Shown here: positions 29,407 to 43,785 of the stretch, piece after piece
Position numbering within the stretch: the first letter of the stretch is position 1
Layout of the letters: each line of letters starts with the position of its first letter
Source: Diploscapter coronatus
Taxonomy: Eukaryota > Nematoda > Chromadorea > Rhabditida > Rhabditidae
NCBI GenBank assembly: GCA_964036155.1
Contig: OZ038423.1
Location: 69,703,249 to 69,767,248 of the forward strand
DNA: 64,000 nucleotides
Direction: 5' to 3'
Position numbers and translations under genes: made by a program
Notes under the pieces: model-generated
The model's input: the letters and a program-made list of their open reading frames with translations, nothing else
Told to the model about the DNA's origin: nothing
The model's database searches: none

Positions 29407-32220
29407 ATGGCATCTACTTCTGATGATAGCTATTTCGACATTACCCCTTTGAAGGTGCGAAATTTTGAAAATTTAAAAGTGTTGGAAAAATGAATAAATT
29501 TCAGGACGATGGCGTGTTGAAGAAGGTGCTGAAGGAGGGCGTTGGCATCGCCAAGTGTCCCAATGGAACCACCGTTACGGTATTCTTATTTTTAAAAATA
29601 ATTTGTACAAAAATTTAAACTTGGATTTTTTAATTTAAAAAATTTCAGGTCCACTACACGGGCACCCTCGAGAATGGCGAGCAGTTCGACTCGAGCCGCG
29701 ATCGCGGAAAGCCCTTCGAATTCTCGCTCGGCAAGAAGCAGGTAGGACAACTGGACAACCACCTGTCGGAAACTGTTTTAGAAATATATCAACCGTTTTT
29801 CACCCACTATTTTAAGTTCAGTAAAAAAGATGCAGTAGGAAAAAATAAAAAGGCTAATTAACTCGTATTCTAATTTCTATTTCCCAGGTGATCAACGGCT
29901 GGGACATCGGCGTGGCGACGATGAAAAAGGGCGAGCAGGTAGCCCATTCACTATTTAACCCCCGACCTAGAGGCTTTGATAAGAATTTACTTTCTTTCCG
30001 CTTTATTTTAGGTCTGAACTCAAATATTGACTAGGTCTGACCTAGCCCTTGAGTTATAGTTAACTCTGAACTTTAAGAGCATGGCTAGTATAATTTCAGG
30101 CGGTGTTCAAGATTCGCTCGGACTATGCGTACGGGGACGGCGGACAGCCACCCAGCATTCCGCCCAAGGCCACGCTCATTTTCGACGTCGAACTGATCGA
30201 CTGGGAGGCCGAAGACATTTCCCCCGATAAGGACAAAACCATTCTGAAGACCTGCATCGTCGACGGCGAGAAACTCGCCAACCCCACCGATACGTCGCCT
30301 GTTACTGGTATGTTTATTTAAATTCTAAAATCTTGAAGACTAGGTTTTTTCTTTTTAATGTTTATAAAATTTGATAATTTATCCCAATTTAAACATTTTA
30401 CAAGTGATATTTTCAATTTAGGATATTTTTAGTTTTCAAATTTTCAGTCCACGTGACGGGCACCCACGAAGGCCGCGTGTTCTACGACAAGGAAGTCAGC
30501 TTCATTCTGGGCGAGGCTTCGGAGGTCGGTCTGCCGGAGGGTGTCGACAAGGCCCTAAAGAGATTCACCAAGTAAAAATTCAAATATTCGGTGCCGTATT
30601 TAAATCACTAATTCCCTATGCTTCATCATATAATTTTCAGGGGCGAGAAATCGATCGTCGAGCTGAAGGGCACCCGCTTCACGTACGGCGCCAACCCCCC
30701 AGCCGAGTACAATCTTCCTCCGAACGTGCCCATTCAATTCACGATCTTCTTGAAGAATTATGAGAAGGTACAAAAATTGAACAATTAGTAAATTTCAAAT
30801 TTCTAAAAACTAACAGTTCTTTTAGCTATCTAAAAACTAGTATTTTAGCCTGAATTTTTAAGAAGTAGATTTTTAAAGTATTTTTCCTTCGAATTTGAAT
30901 TTGCAGGTCCCAGCCACCTGGGAAATGTCGACCGAGGATAAGCTGAAGTGTGCGCGCGAGGCCAAGGACCGCGGCACGAAATTCCTCCAGGTTAAAGAAT
31001 TACATAAATTAACAATGCTCTAATTTGTTAAATTTGAAACCCATTAGCAATCGAAAGCTTTATAGCGTTAAAAATAATTTGATTCCAGGAAAACAAGCTG
31101 AAATTGGCTCTGAACAAGTACAAGCGAATCGAGGACGTCTTGGAGTATGAAAAGACCACTGATTCAGAGCCTAAGGCGGTATTTTTTATTTTTTTAAATT
31201 TCCATTTTTTTTTTACTTTCAGGAACGGGATTCGCTTCTTCTGGCTGCCTATCTGAATCTCGCCTTGACTGCGTCCAAAATGAACGAACAGACTGAATGC
31301 GTCAAGTGGTAAATAAAAGAAATTGAAAATTAAAAACTAAGGATAAAATACAAAACTAGGCGATAAAATTTGAGTTAAAAATTAACGAAATAAAATAAGA
31401 ATAGTTTTATTCTAGGTGCGACAAAGCGCTGGAAATGTCTGAAAATAACGTGAAGGCCCTCTACAGAAAGGGAGGCGCCAAGCTCGCGATGAACGACTTG
31501 GACGAGGCCAAGCAGATCTACAAGAAGATCATCGAAGTCGAGCCGGATAACAAGGTATGTGAGGGGCAGGGGATGGTCTTAGATATCCTTCTTTTGAAGA
31601 AAGGGGATTTCAGAAATACCTTTCTGTTTAGGGTTTCATATATTTCTTTTCTTAAAAGTAAAAGGCAACTTGTTGGAAATCATAAGCCCTCAAGCCATGC
31701 GAAATAGTATGGAAAAAGAAATCCGATCTCCCAATACCCTTCCCTAACCATACACTACTCGCAATGGCTTGAGGGCTTATGGTTTCCAAATAGCCTAAAA
31801 GAAATAATCTCATATATCTTATTTCTTCAAATAGAATGAATTTCATGTTCCCCTTTTATTCAAGTACTTTATATACCCGTATTTCATGCATCGCCTATTT
31901 AAAGGATTTCATAAATCTTTTCTTGTTTCAGGCCGCGACCCAGCAGCTCCTCGTGTGCGATCAGAAGCGTCGCGAGCAGCTCGAAAAGGAAAAAAAGCGC
32001 TTCAAAAATCTCTTCTCCAAGCTGAACGACGACGAAAAGGGACAGCCGCAAGCTGAGGTAGGGAAAAGACGTCACATATTCTGAATCCCTAAGCTGGCGC
32101 CATCTTATAGCAGCCCTTAAATAAATGCTGACGTTGCAGACTTCTGGAGACGTGAACATGGCGGACGACGACGGCGCGGTGCCCTCGACTTCCGGAGCGG
32201 CCGTTCAGGCTTCCGCCTAA
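29407..32220 (+). CDS. fkb-6: FKBP52/51-like immunophilin with TPR domain, 443 aa
   Basis: Co-chaperone with two FKBP domains (about residues 17-125 and 140-255) and a C-terminal TPR block (about 270-410) that in this family binds the Hsp90 MEEVD tail. FKBP1 keeps the rotamase signature ([46 protein letters not shown]), so it is probably an active peptidyl-prolyl isomerase. FKBP2 is divergent and likely inactive. The TPRs show [19 protein letters not shown] and [11 protein letters not shown]. Exons: 29407-29454, 29505-29579, 29649-29741, 29888-29938, 30100-30307, 30448-30571, 30641-30767, 30907-30990, 31089-31178, 31223-31308, 31416-31554, 31932-32057, 32140-32220. The length matches the family. 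Coding GC is well above the introns, which suggests high expression. A CTTCAG acceptor lies 11 nt before the ATG. Confidence 0.96.
31673..31789. repeat. Foldback element, ACGAAATAGTATG family, copy 2
   Basis: 117-bp hairpin: TTGGAAATCATAAGCCCTCA at the left pairs with TGAGGGCTTATGGTTTCCAA at the right, about 90% over 30 bp. The core GCGAAATAGTATGG is followed by CCAATACCCTTCCC. It lies inside an FKBP intron. Confidence 0.8.
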
Positions 32221-32402
32221 TTTTCCTTCTTCCAAAACTTGGCATTCTTTTTCACTCTTTTATTATTTTATCCTTTACCTTTACCACCCGTTGTGAATCG
32301 ATCTCCCGAGTTATTTTATCATCCGTTTTTTTAACTTATTTCTTTTTTCCAAGCCCAGATAACCTTTTTAGCTAGATGATTGTCGAAATTATTGAAAATT
32401 AG

Positions 32403-32408
32403 AATAAA
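32403..32408 (+). terminator. Polyadenylation signal AATAAA
   Basis: 183 bp after the FKBP stop and only 14 bp before the converging lectin stop, so the two 3' ends probably abut or overlap. Confidence 0.45.
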
Positions 32409-32421
32409 TTTTATCCAAAAA

Positions 32422-34653
32422 TTAAGTTAACAACTCAATTTCATCGCCCAAAACACCATCGAAAACACATTTGAACGAAAACCGGAAGTTCCGGGCAAAA
32501 TCCGTTGAATTCCGAAATTCATCATTGGAAGTTTCATACCAAAAGTAGGAGATATTCGTCGTAGTCGAAAATGAGTACGGTAAATAGGACGGGTTGGGGT
32601 TACTGTAATTTCGACCTAAAAACGTCAATCTTCAAACTAGCATACCTCAGAATAGGCCTCGACTTTTTATCGTACACCTTATGGAACGCAAATCGATCTT
32701 CTGGTTGGAGGGAAAAATCTGAAAGATTCAATTTCCTTCGAAAACTTAGGATGAACTAACCTTTTATAACGAAATTGATATGATAGCTATCCGGGCATTG
32801 GATAAGGTAATGTTGAAATTTCAAAGGCCCTATAGGATCAGGGTAATTGGGGCTTTCAATATGGCCATCACGACTATCCCCATACGCTTTGATTTGAATT
32901 ATATCCGGGTATTTCCTGGATTTCATATATCCTTCATGTTAGCCTTTAGAAATCCTTTACCAAGTCCTGTATTTGATCCTGAAGCCCTTATCAGTGGTAT
33001 CTTCGTCGGAAGAGAATGATAAGAGCACTGCATTGTTAGAGGATATCATTTTCAATCCAGATATCGAGCCGGAAAGTCTGCGAAAATTAGAATAAATTAT
33101 AAATTAATAGAAAAATACCGTCTCATAGTTTTTGCACGCTCAGAAAACCCATCATAGATCGTCAAAGTATCCCGGTCTTTTTCGGTTTGAAAATTCTCGA
33201 TGTCCAGTAAAATTCTTTCTTGATCCGGGACCCTGATGAAATAGTGCCGTCTTTGTAGGTCGGAGTAATTTTTAGGATGGTTGGGACTAATAATTTCTCC
33301 CTCAGGGCCTTCAAAATAGTCCGTTGTGGCGCTAAAGTACCGTATTTCTTAGAAAGAATTATTGTAGCTGACTTTAACGCGTTCCGCTTGCACAGGAAAA
33401 ACTGCGCGTAGTCGCAATTTATGGCATGCCAAATATCTATCGAGTTGGGCCGATCCCACGCAACACAATCCCCATGTTTCGAAGGCTCACCTAAAATGCT
33501 TAGGTAAGTTGGCATTTATGTAATTTTTAGGACATTATGACGTGAACTATATTTTAGAATAGAAAATAATGTAAAAAAACGTTTAAAATTTTAGCTGGGG
33601 AAAGATGATAGGTCACGTCGTTTACTAATTGGCAGGTAAGTTGGAAAAAAATTGTACCGGGACCGAAAAGGTTGAAATCGAATTTCGACCCATCGGACCA
33701 AGTGAAGTCCCGGTTTTCTTCCTCAATTCCGCTCCCCTCCCCGGAAAATTCACCAGAACCTTCACCGCTCGACTCTAGGTCTCCACTACTTTCGTCGTCT
33801 AAAATTTTAAGCCGTCACATTTTTTCTGAGAGTTTCAAACCTCCCCTACTCAATCCTATCCATGTGAAGAACTTGGCGTTATTTTTATCTACCAGATCTA
33901 AAAATGTAAGGATGACTCATTCTTGAAGAATTTCTGAGGCTTCATTGAAGTTCACCAAATTATAGGGAATACTCAACAACAAACAACTAAAATAAAAATA
34001 AAAATAACTAACGATATCATTTTTAGATCTTCGTTAAAAAATCGTTAGATTTTTCATTGACAATAACTGAGCTGGTGATCTTCAAGAAGAAAAAAATAAC
34101 ACCTCTAACAATGAAAGCTTCATGCTCTGAAGTTATCGACACCAAGTGTGCTCCTTTTGATCGGCAATACTGCTCCGCCTCATCCCAGTCTGCCGGATGT
34201 GGAGGCACGAAAATACACGTTCCCAAACTCGGAAAGTGCATCCATGCGGTGGGGCACGCATCGGGGTCCGCATTTTCTTGATTTTCAACATTTATAAAAC
34301 TTGCCACTTCGCAACTTGACGAAATATAATGTGTAGTATTGGGATAGGATAAAGAATAGTAGGAAAATGCACTCCGTTCTCATACTATTTCAAGAGTTGT
34401 GAGTTTTTAGAACCCTGAACAATTCGTTGCATCGTTACCTACGAAATAGTATGAGAAAAGACCTCCCTACCTTGCCCTATACCTTTGTGGTTATGGGCAA
34501 CAAAGTGTAATGAGTCATCCAAATTATCCGAATTCTTCAAATCTTACCTTTTATCTCATCGGGTGCGGAGCCAAAAATGGTTCGGGGAATAGAAATAACG
34601 CAATAAAGTGCAAGGAAGTGTCTGCAGGGGTGCAGGAAAATGCGTGAAAACAT
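32422..34653 (-). CDS. Secreted C-type lectin with two CUB domains, 454 aa
   Basis: Ten phase-consistent exons: 34548-34653, 34103-34306, 33841-33897, 33658-33798, 33373-33490, 33119-33331, 32961-33077, 32761-32915, 32646-32718, 32422-32602. A signal peptide (about residues 1-28) precedes a C-type lectin domain (about 45-209): ACPTAWMHF, EAEQYCRSKGAHLVSITSEHE, FTWIGLSRG, FTWSDGSKFDF, GEPSKHGDCVAWD and FFLCKR. CUB1 (about 210-319) has GEIISPNHPKNYSD, LTIYDGFSE and LLSFSSDEDTTDKGFRIKY. CUB2 (about 320-454) has GHIESPNYPDP and is less typical. The CTLD-CUB layout is common among nematode clec genes linked to immunity and cuticle. The sugar-binding EPN/QPD triplet reads EPS, so calcium-dependent sugar binding is doubtful. 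An acidic Ser-Gly tract (SSGEGSGEFSGEGSG) is inserted inside the lectin fold between WIGL and FTW, and could carry glycosaminoglycans. Confidence 0.88.
34405..34525. repeat. ACGAAATAGTATG-family element, copy 3
   Basis: Core CCTACGAAATAGTATGAGAAA then CCTCCCTACCTTGCCCTATAC, as in the other copies, in the first intron of the lectin gene. The inverted arms are degraded, and a reversed half-core (CATACTATTTC) lies at 34381. Confidence 0.55.
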
Positions 34654-35792
34654 TGGATTTGAAGGAGAAAATGAAGAAGATTGAGCACTGACAAGCAAAG
34701 GATAATGAGGGATTTTGGGGGGATAAATTATGGATTTAAAATATCCGAGAGGAGCGTGAAAAGGTGTGAAGCAGAGTCGACACCTGACATGGGTGAAAAT
34801 TTCTGGGTTAGTTTGCTTGCTCGTTTTCCCAGATTTTTCCACCTTGCAACATTTTTCTAATGTCACTTTTAGACCTAAGTTTTTCTAAACTTAGGACTTT
34901 TAAAACCAAGGCATTTTACATTTAAGATTTGTTTGTTTAAATAAAATATTTATTTTTATACAAATCGTGTCATTTGCTTCTATCTGTTAAATTTCTATCG
35001 ACCGAGAGACAAAGTTGCTTCCTGAGTGAGTTAATCAAAACGAACACAAGCGTGTTACTACGATGCTTGAAATAGAAGGACCACTTTAAGAATAAAATAA
35101 AGGGGTCTTCTATTAGCTTAGATCTACAGTAAACTGAGCTATTCATTTAAAATAGAACATAAGAGTCACCTTAAAAGTTTAGCACGCTAAAATATGGAAA
35201 TAAAATATGAAAAAAATCCGTTTAGAGTTACCAACAAATTAGCATAATTATCATCTTGGGAATATCATATATGGCAAGGATAAAAATGAATCAAATAAAG
35301 AGTAAAATAAATATTTATGGGAATATAGAAATAATCGAAACGACGCTTCTCTTAAGGAAGTTAAGTACACGGGAAATAACCTTTGATATACCCGTATTTT
35401 CAACAAGAAGAAGAAATTCGAATAAAACGAGCCGAGAAAAGTATCTTGGACTAACAAAACTTGCGCGCGCTTTTGATGAAAGAAGAGATCATGTTTGCTA
35501 CACATAAGAGGGAAATAGGGTCGAGTTATTTTTTGCAAAAAAAAATGGAAAGAATTTTGCTTAACAAAGTCGAATTTTACTGATTATCGTAAAACTAAAA
35601 CGAAAGATATCCTAAAAATCTAAATAATAACCCTCTATGAAGAGGATTTTAAATATAGGACTATGATCTTGTAGTTTAGGATTACGGTAATTGACTACGA
35701 TTTTCTCAAATTGAGCAAAAGGAACTTACATATCATCGTTGAACTAGAAGAAATGAAGGTTTGATCCGCATTGTCAGCAGAAAAAGCAGGGA
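34654..35792. other. Intergenic spacer between lectin and PAR-4 genes
   Basis: Both flanking genes are on the minus strand. The spacer holds the lectin promoter and the 3' end of par-4. It is AT-rich, and I saw no exon, RNA gene or strong repeat. Confidence 0.5.
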
Positions 35793-39135
<3,343 letters not shown>

Positions 39136-39583
39136 CTAAAAATTTTTTATTTTTCAAATTTTATGCTAACTTTACCAATGAAAATGCCGAACTTCGCAAT
39201 TCCGATCAGGAGTGCTCCCTGAGCGTCAAATCCACATTAAACCAGCCAAAAATCCTGAAATATCAAATTTAGGGAAATAGATAAAATTAGAAAATTCAGA
39301 TATGAGTTACTGAGAATCAACAGGTGTTGAAAATCCACAAAATGCTGAAAATAGGATATTTATTGCAAAAAAACTCGAAAAATTTTCTATGTTCTAGCAA
39401 AGTACCCATTAAATTACACACAAAAATTAACTTTGAACACATAACAACGAAAACTGAATACCCCATGTTTTGAATTTAGAACCCCCAAAATGACAAGAAT
39501 AATCATTTCCAATAGAAAACTCACTATCTTTCGACTTTAAAAAATAAACAAATAACAACAACGAATGGACAAGAAATTGGATT
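39136..39583. other. Short spacer between par-4 and the zinc-finger gene
   Basis: 449 bp between two minus-strand genes. It contains a minus-strand AATAAA (TTTATT at 39359-39364) about 220 bp after the zinc-finger stop. The gap is compatible with an operon (zinc finger first, par-4 second), because an acceptor sits directly before the par-4 ATG. Confidence 0.45.
39359..39364 (-). terminator. Polyadenylation signal of the zinc-finger gene
   Basis: TTTATT on the plus strand, about 220 bp beyond the stop codon; another 225 bp separate it from the par-4 start. Confidence 0.4.
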
Positions 39584-41550
39584 TTAATCCAATTCAACAT
39601 CTTCCATTCCATTTGAAAACTGATTTTTCGACCGATTTGTTGTAATCTAGAATTTAAAAAAGTAGTAAAAAATTACAAAAAATAAAAAATACCGTTTTCA
39701 CTTCAGTCTGAAGACAGTTGTCGATAATTTCCGTGAACGAAGCCTCTTGTTCTAGAATAGGGGGCGCTTCAGAATAGGATTCCAGATCATAGAAATTCTG
39801 AAACATTCACTTTCATTTTTTCTTAATTCGTACTTTTATACCTCCTCAGATTTATCCGAATCCTGTCCGGACTGAAAATACTCGTAATTTCCTTGCCCCC
39901 TGTTCGGCTCAATTTTTATATCGTGTCTCGGGACTAGTCTGGCTCGAATTACTTGGGGGTTCTGGAACAATTATTTTTTTCATAAAAATAATAGTTAGAA
40001 TGAATACCGATTGCTCTGGGTTGTTGTAGCTGCTTCGTAAATTGATAAACTGTGGATTTACAGAGGATTCCGGAATATGGGAGTTTGATCCAGAAGGGTT
40101 TGAAGGTGGAGATAGACTTTCTGGATTTCGTTTCAAGACGATAGTTCTATTTGGTCGGTATCCGATTCCTTTAAAAAAATTTTTTAAAAAGATAAACCAA
40201 ATTAAAAATTAGAATACCATATTCGTCGTCTATCAGGTACCTTGACAAGTTTTGCTTCGACATGCTGATTTTCGTGACGCCGTTCATGGTTGTGTCAGCG
40301 CTAAAATTCGCAAAAACTTTTAAAGAAGCTGTAAAATCCACCCACTTGATATGTTTCATGAGGTGTTCCTGGAAGTGTCGGAAGCATTTCGTCGTGAAAT
40401 TGCAATCGCTATGCGGGCATCCGTAGGTCGCGCTCTGATTGATATGCTTGGTTCTGAAAAATAATCAAATGTAAATTTAAATAAACTAAGAAATGCAAAT
40501 TAAAATAAAATAAACTAACTGAACATGTTGCTGGTAGCTGGCAGGCTCCATGTAAATTTCTTCGCAATAAGGACAACGATAGCCCCACTCGTGTCGTGCT
40601 GTGTGGTTTCTCAATTTGTGTCTTCGCAGGGTCATTTGACTCGCTTAAAATCAGGAAATTAATTTTTAAAAAATCAAATATCGAATTCCATAGAATTAGT
40701 TTTTTTTATAAAAATTTTCAGACATAGTGCGAAGAAAACTTTTTGCCGTCAAAAAATTATTTAAAAATTGAAATAAAAAATACCAGCAGCATATTCACAG
40801 AAATCGCATGCAAAAGGTCGGGAGTCGGTGTGGATGTTCCGATGCTCATTATAGGACCGCTTTGAAGATAGCACTTTCGAGCAGTCCCTAGAAAATGCTT
40901 AATTTTGAAGAAATCAGGGGCTTAAAATAGTATTATGGAGGAAAAATAAGTTTTCCTTTAAATTTGCCAAAGCAGAATGATGTTCAAAAATGTTGTGAAA
41001 TAGAAATCAGACTTGTAAAGTTTTGAAAAATATTTTTTAGAAAGCCGGAAAAATAAGATTTGAAAATTTACGGGCATGGCCATTGCCGTTTCGCTTTGAC
41101 TTGATCTGACACCAAATTCGGATCGGGTTCCGATGAAACAACCGTTTCTTCCCGCACGTAATGCGGACCGGGCTGAGTCGAAACGTAGAGGACCTGGAAT
41201 ATTTTTTCAAATAGGCAATCAGCGCTGTCAAGTAAATATAAAAAATCGTGCCTGTGCCAGTATTAAATTTAAATTTCCGTAACCTTTACCCCCGTCTTAG
41301 CTATGAACAGGTACAATTTTCAGTAATTGTTAAACTTTTTTCCTTTCATAGTAAAGCAAAATTTCGTACTTGTGTCTAGCCTGTAGGAAGCCACTTGAAG
41401 AAAATAAAGAAATAATAAAATCCGAACCCTTTTTGCCTTCGAAGTCCCAATATTTTGTTTAGAGTTCACAGGGCTTTTGACGGTTGCCGAGACAGTCTTT
41501 GAAGATGTCATCCCGGCTGAACCATACATCACACTCTTGTACAATACCAT
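39584..41550 (-). CDS. C2H2 zinc-finger protein with four fingers, 370 aa
   Basis: Probable DNA-binding regulator; no orthologue is recognised. Ten exons in phase: 41428-41550, 41072-41193, 40784-40887, 40520-40643, 40346-40453, 40218-40300, 40008-40168, 39842-39961, 39693-39797, 39584-39646. Residues about 78-190 hold four adjacent fingers: WPCPDCSKVLSSKRSYNEHR, FACDFCEYAAASQMTLRRHK, YRCPYCEEIYMEPASYQQH and YGCPHSDCNFTTKCFRHFQE, each ending in an H-x3/4-H. The linkers are not the classic TGEKP, so high-affinity tandem DNA binding is uncertain. The N-terminus is Ser/Thr-rich. The C-terminal 180 residues are low-complexity and acidic, with an IKIEP segment that fits a SUMO acceptor (psi-K-x-E). 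A CTAG acceptor lies 3 nt before the ATG. Confidence 0.88.
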
Positions 41551-43785
41551 TACCTAGAAATCCGAGATAATTCACGATAATTGGGTAATTAGCTAGGAAT
41601 CAATGAAAAAGAAAAACACATATGATTTCGCCCAACGATGTGTGCGATGTTCATTGCAGAGCGTAAACGCAGAGTCGACGGACGGAAATTGGAAACGATT
41701 ACATGAAAGAGCGTTACCGTAGTAGTTCAAAATAGCTTACTGAGGAAGTTTTCGTGCGTCTGCCTTCGATTGGTCGGCACACCTGCAGGTACTTTGAATT
41801 TTCAAATATTTATACTATAAATAAATCATTTGAACATCAGTTGTATATCCCTTCCAATATTCATCACTTATGTTCAAAATTAAAATCTATTTATAGCAAG
41901 TTTTCTGAGAAAATGAATTTGTGATAAGCATATCTGGAACGAATTAATAGTCAAAGAACAGAATCAAATTGATAGTTAGTCCATATATATGTATAAGGAG
42001 TTGAAATTAATGTCTTTATTTATTAATAATAAAGCGATTCGGAAACTACAAAAAAACATTTGGATAACGAAAAAGAAAAGACATAAAAAAGAGATTCTAA
42101 AAAGTGAGAAAAGGCTTCGGCAAGAGAAAAGAAAAGCCTTTTTCGTAGGGGGACGTGCGTTACGTACCAAAGTGAGGCATTACGTACCAAAGATTTTGGT
42201 ACGTAACGCTACGCACCCCAATTATCATTGCTCCCGCTCATTATGAGCCATTTCGGCTTGCTAAAACCGCGATATTTTTCGAATAAGGTGCAAATGTTGT
42301 TCATCTGACAGTTAACACAGATGTTGATTTTTACTGAGTTTCAATTTGTTCTACATTTCTACACTTTTCATTTCAGGTTTTGTGACGCTCTTGTTGGCGT
42401 GATATATTAAAAACCAACTTCTTTTCTAATTTTCTACAGAGAAAGTCTTCAGACTCGAAGAATATCCTAAATCTCAGGCATTATGACCCTCTCCACGGGA
42501 ACGGGACTGAAATTTACTGGATACAAAATGAAGATATTATTATTTTTGACTGCGTGCGTTAATTTCTGAATATTTTAACCTATAACTAAATATCACAGGT
42601 CCCAGAATCAATCCTTGATCGTACTCTAAACTCGTTAATCTTTTGATCTTTCTAACTTAAATTGCATCATATCACATGTGCGTTGTTGGGTAGGTTTCAA
42701 AAGTGCAGCGACAAAAATGCATCTTCACTTTGAAGTTCCCCTGCGGTGTTTTCTTCTAAATCCTTGTTCTCGGCTGGGTTCATTTTAGAGATCATTAATT
42801 TTGAGAAGTGTAGAAAGAAGCAGAAAGCGAAGAAATAAGGTGGTGGTTCTTTGCGTTTCCCACTCGACGTAAACTCTATCTTTCTTTTTCTCTAAAAACT
42901 CCACAATATTTTCCTATTTTCGATCTCTTTTTCCTTCCTTCCCTTCTTAGACTATTTCACTAGCGCGCGCCTGCAGTTTCACCGTCTGCGCTATCTTCTG
43001 CGCCATGCTATTTCGTATTTTCTATCTCATATCTTCGAAAAGAGAACACTATTTCGCTTCCTCTGAATGTATATATCGATGTCTGTGCTATCTTCAAAAT
43101 GCATTATATTTCTTATAAACGCGGCGCTTCTCTGCCGCGGTTGTGCAGAGAAAGACGGCCGCTTCCCATCGTTGCGTAGTCGCTTCGCTTCGATTTCGAT
43201 CCAATATTTTTAATTTCCTCCATCGAATTTTCCATTACCTTTTATCAATTATTTTTAGTAGCGTCATTACCTATTAGTGCGCTTAAATATCGACCTATTA
43301 TTGATTTTCCTATTTGTAGCGCCTAATTTAACGCGCATTGAACCACCCTAATTAGTACTCTCAAGTACTCTGACCTTGACGCAACAAACGCGCACTACAT
43401 TTTTATTTTTATCTCGAAACTTATTGCTGATCTATTTCCTCAAATAACTCCGATTTTGAAATTTTTGCCAATTTTCATTTTGGGTTCAAAAATCAAAACA
43501 TAATTTGCTGAGTTTTGATGTTGGTTTTTAAGCGCTTATTGTTAATCGTATTTTTTCTGTGTTAATTTTTAAAATACATTTAAGATCTTGTTTGATAATC
43601 CTTATTTTTAAGCGTGAAAGTTTCGTTTTTCATGTCATCAGCGCCTCAATAATTGCATATAAAGTTGCTCGCAGTATATTTTTCTGAAGCCGAAGCGTCG
43701 AATTTCAGCATTTAACAAACGAGCCTCTAGTTGGGCTGTCGATATTACTTGGGCCAAATTTTTGGCAGAAGAGCCTTTCTGAAAT
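41551..43785. promoter_or_regulatory. Divergent upstream region of the zinc-finger gene and hif-1
   Basis: 2.2 kb without exons. A CG-rich patch at about 43095-43200 (TATAAACGCGGCG followed by GCCGCGG and GACGGCCGC) stands out from the AT-rich surroundings and is a candidate core promoter for hif-1. A palindromic element lies at 42148-42219. An open frame across 41989-42246 is an artefact of that element. Confidence 0.5.
42148..42219. repeat. Palindromic element with GTTACGTACCAAA arms
   Basis: The left arm GGGGACGTGCGTTACGTACC is inverted at the right as GGTACGTAACGCTACGCACC. A third ATTACGTACCAAA lies in the middle. It is 72 bp and could form a cruciform. Confidence 0.65.

Noticed and set aside
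41989..42246. Lys/Arg-rich open frame of 85 codons
   Set aside because: It runs through the palindrome at 42148-42219. Composition explains the basic residues, and no exon partner is present.
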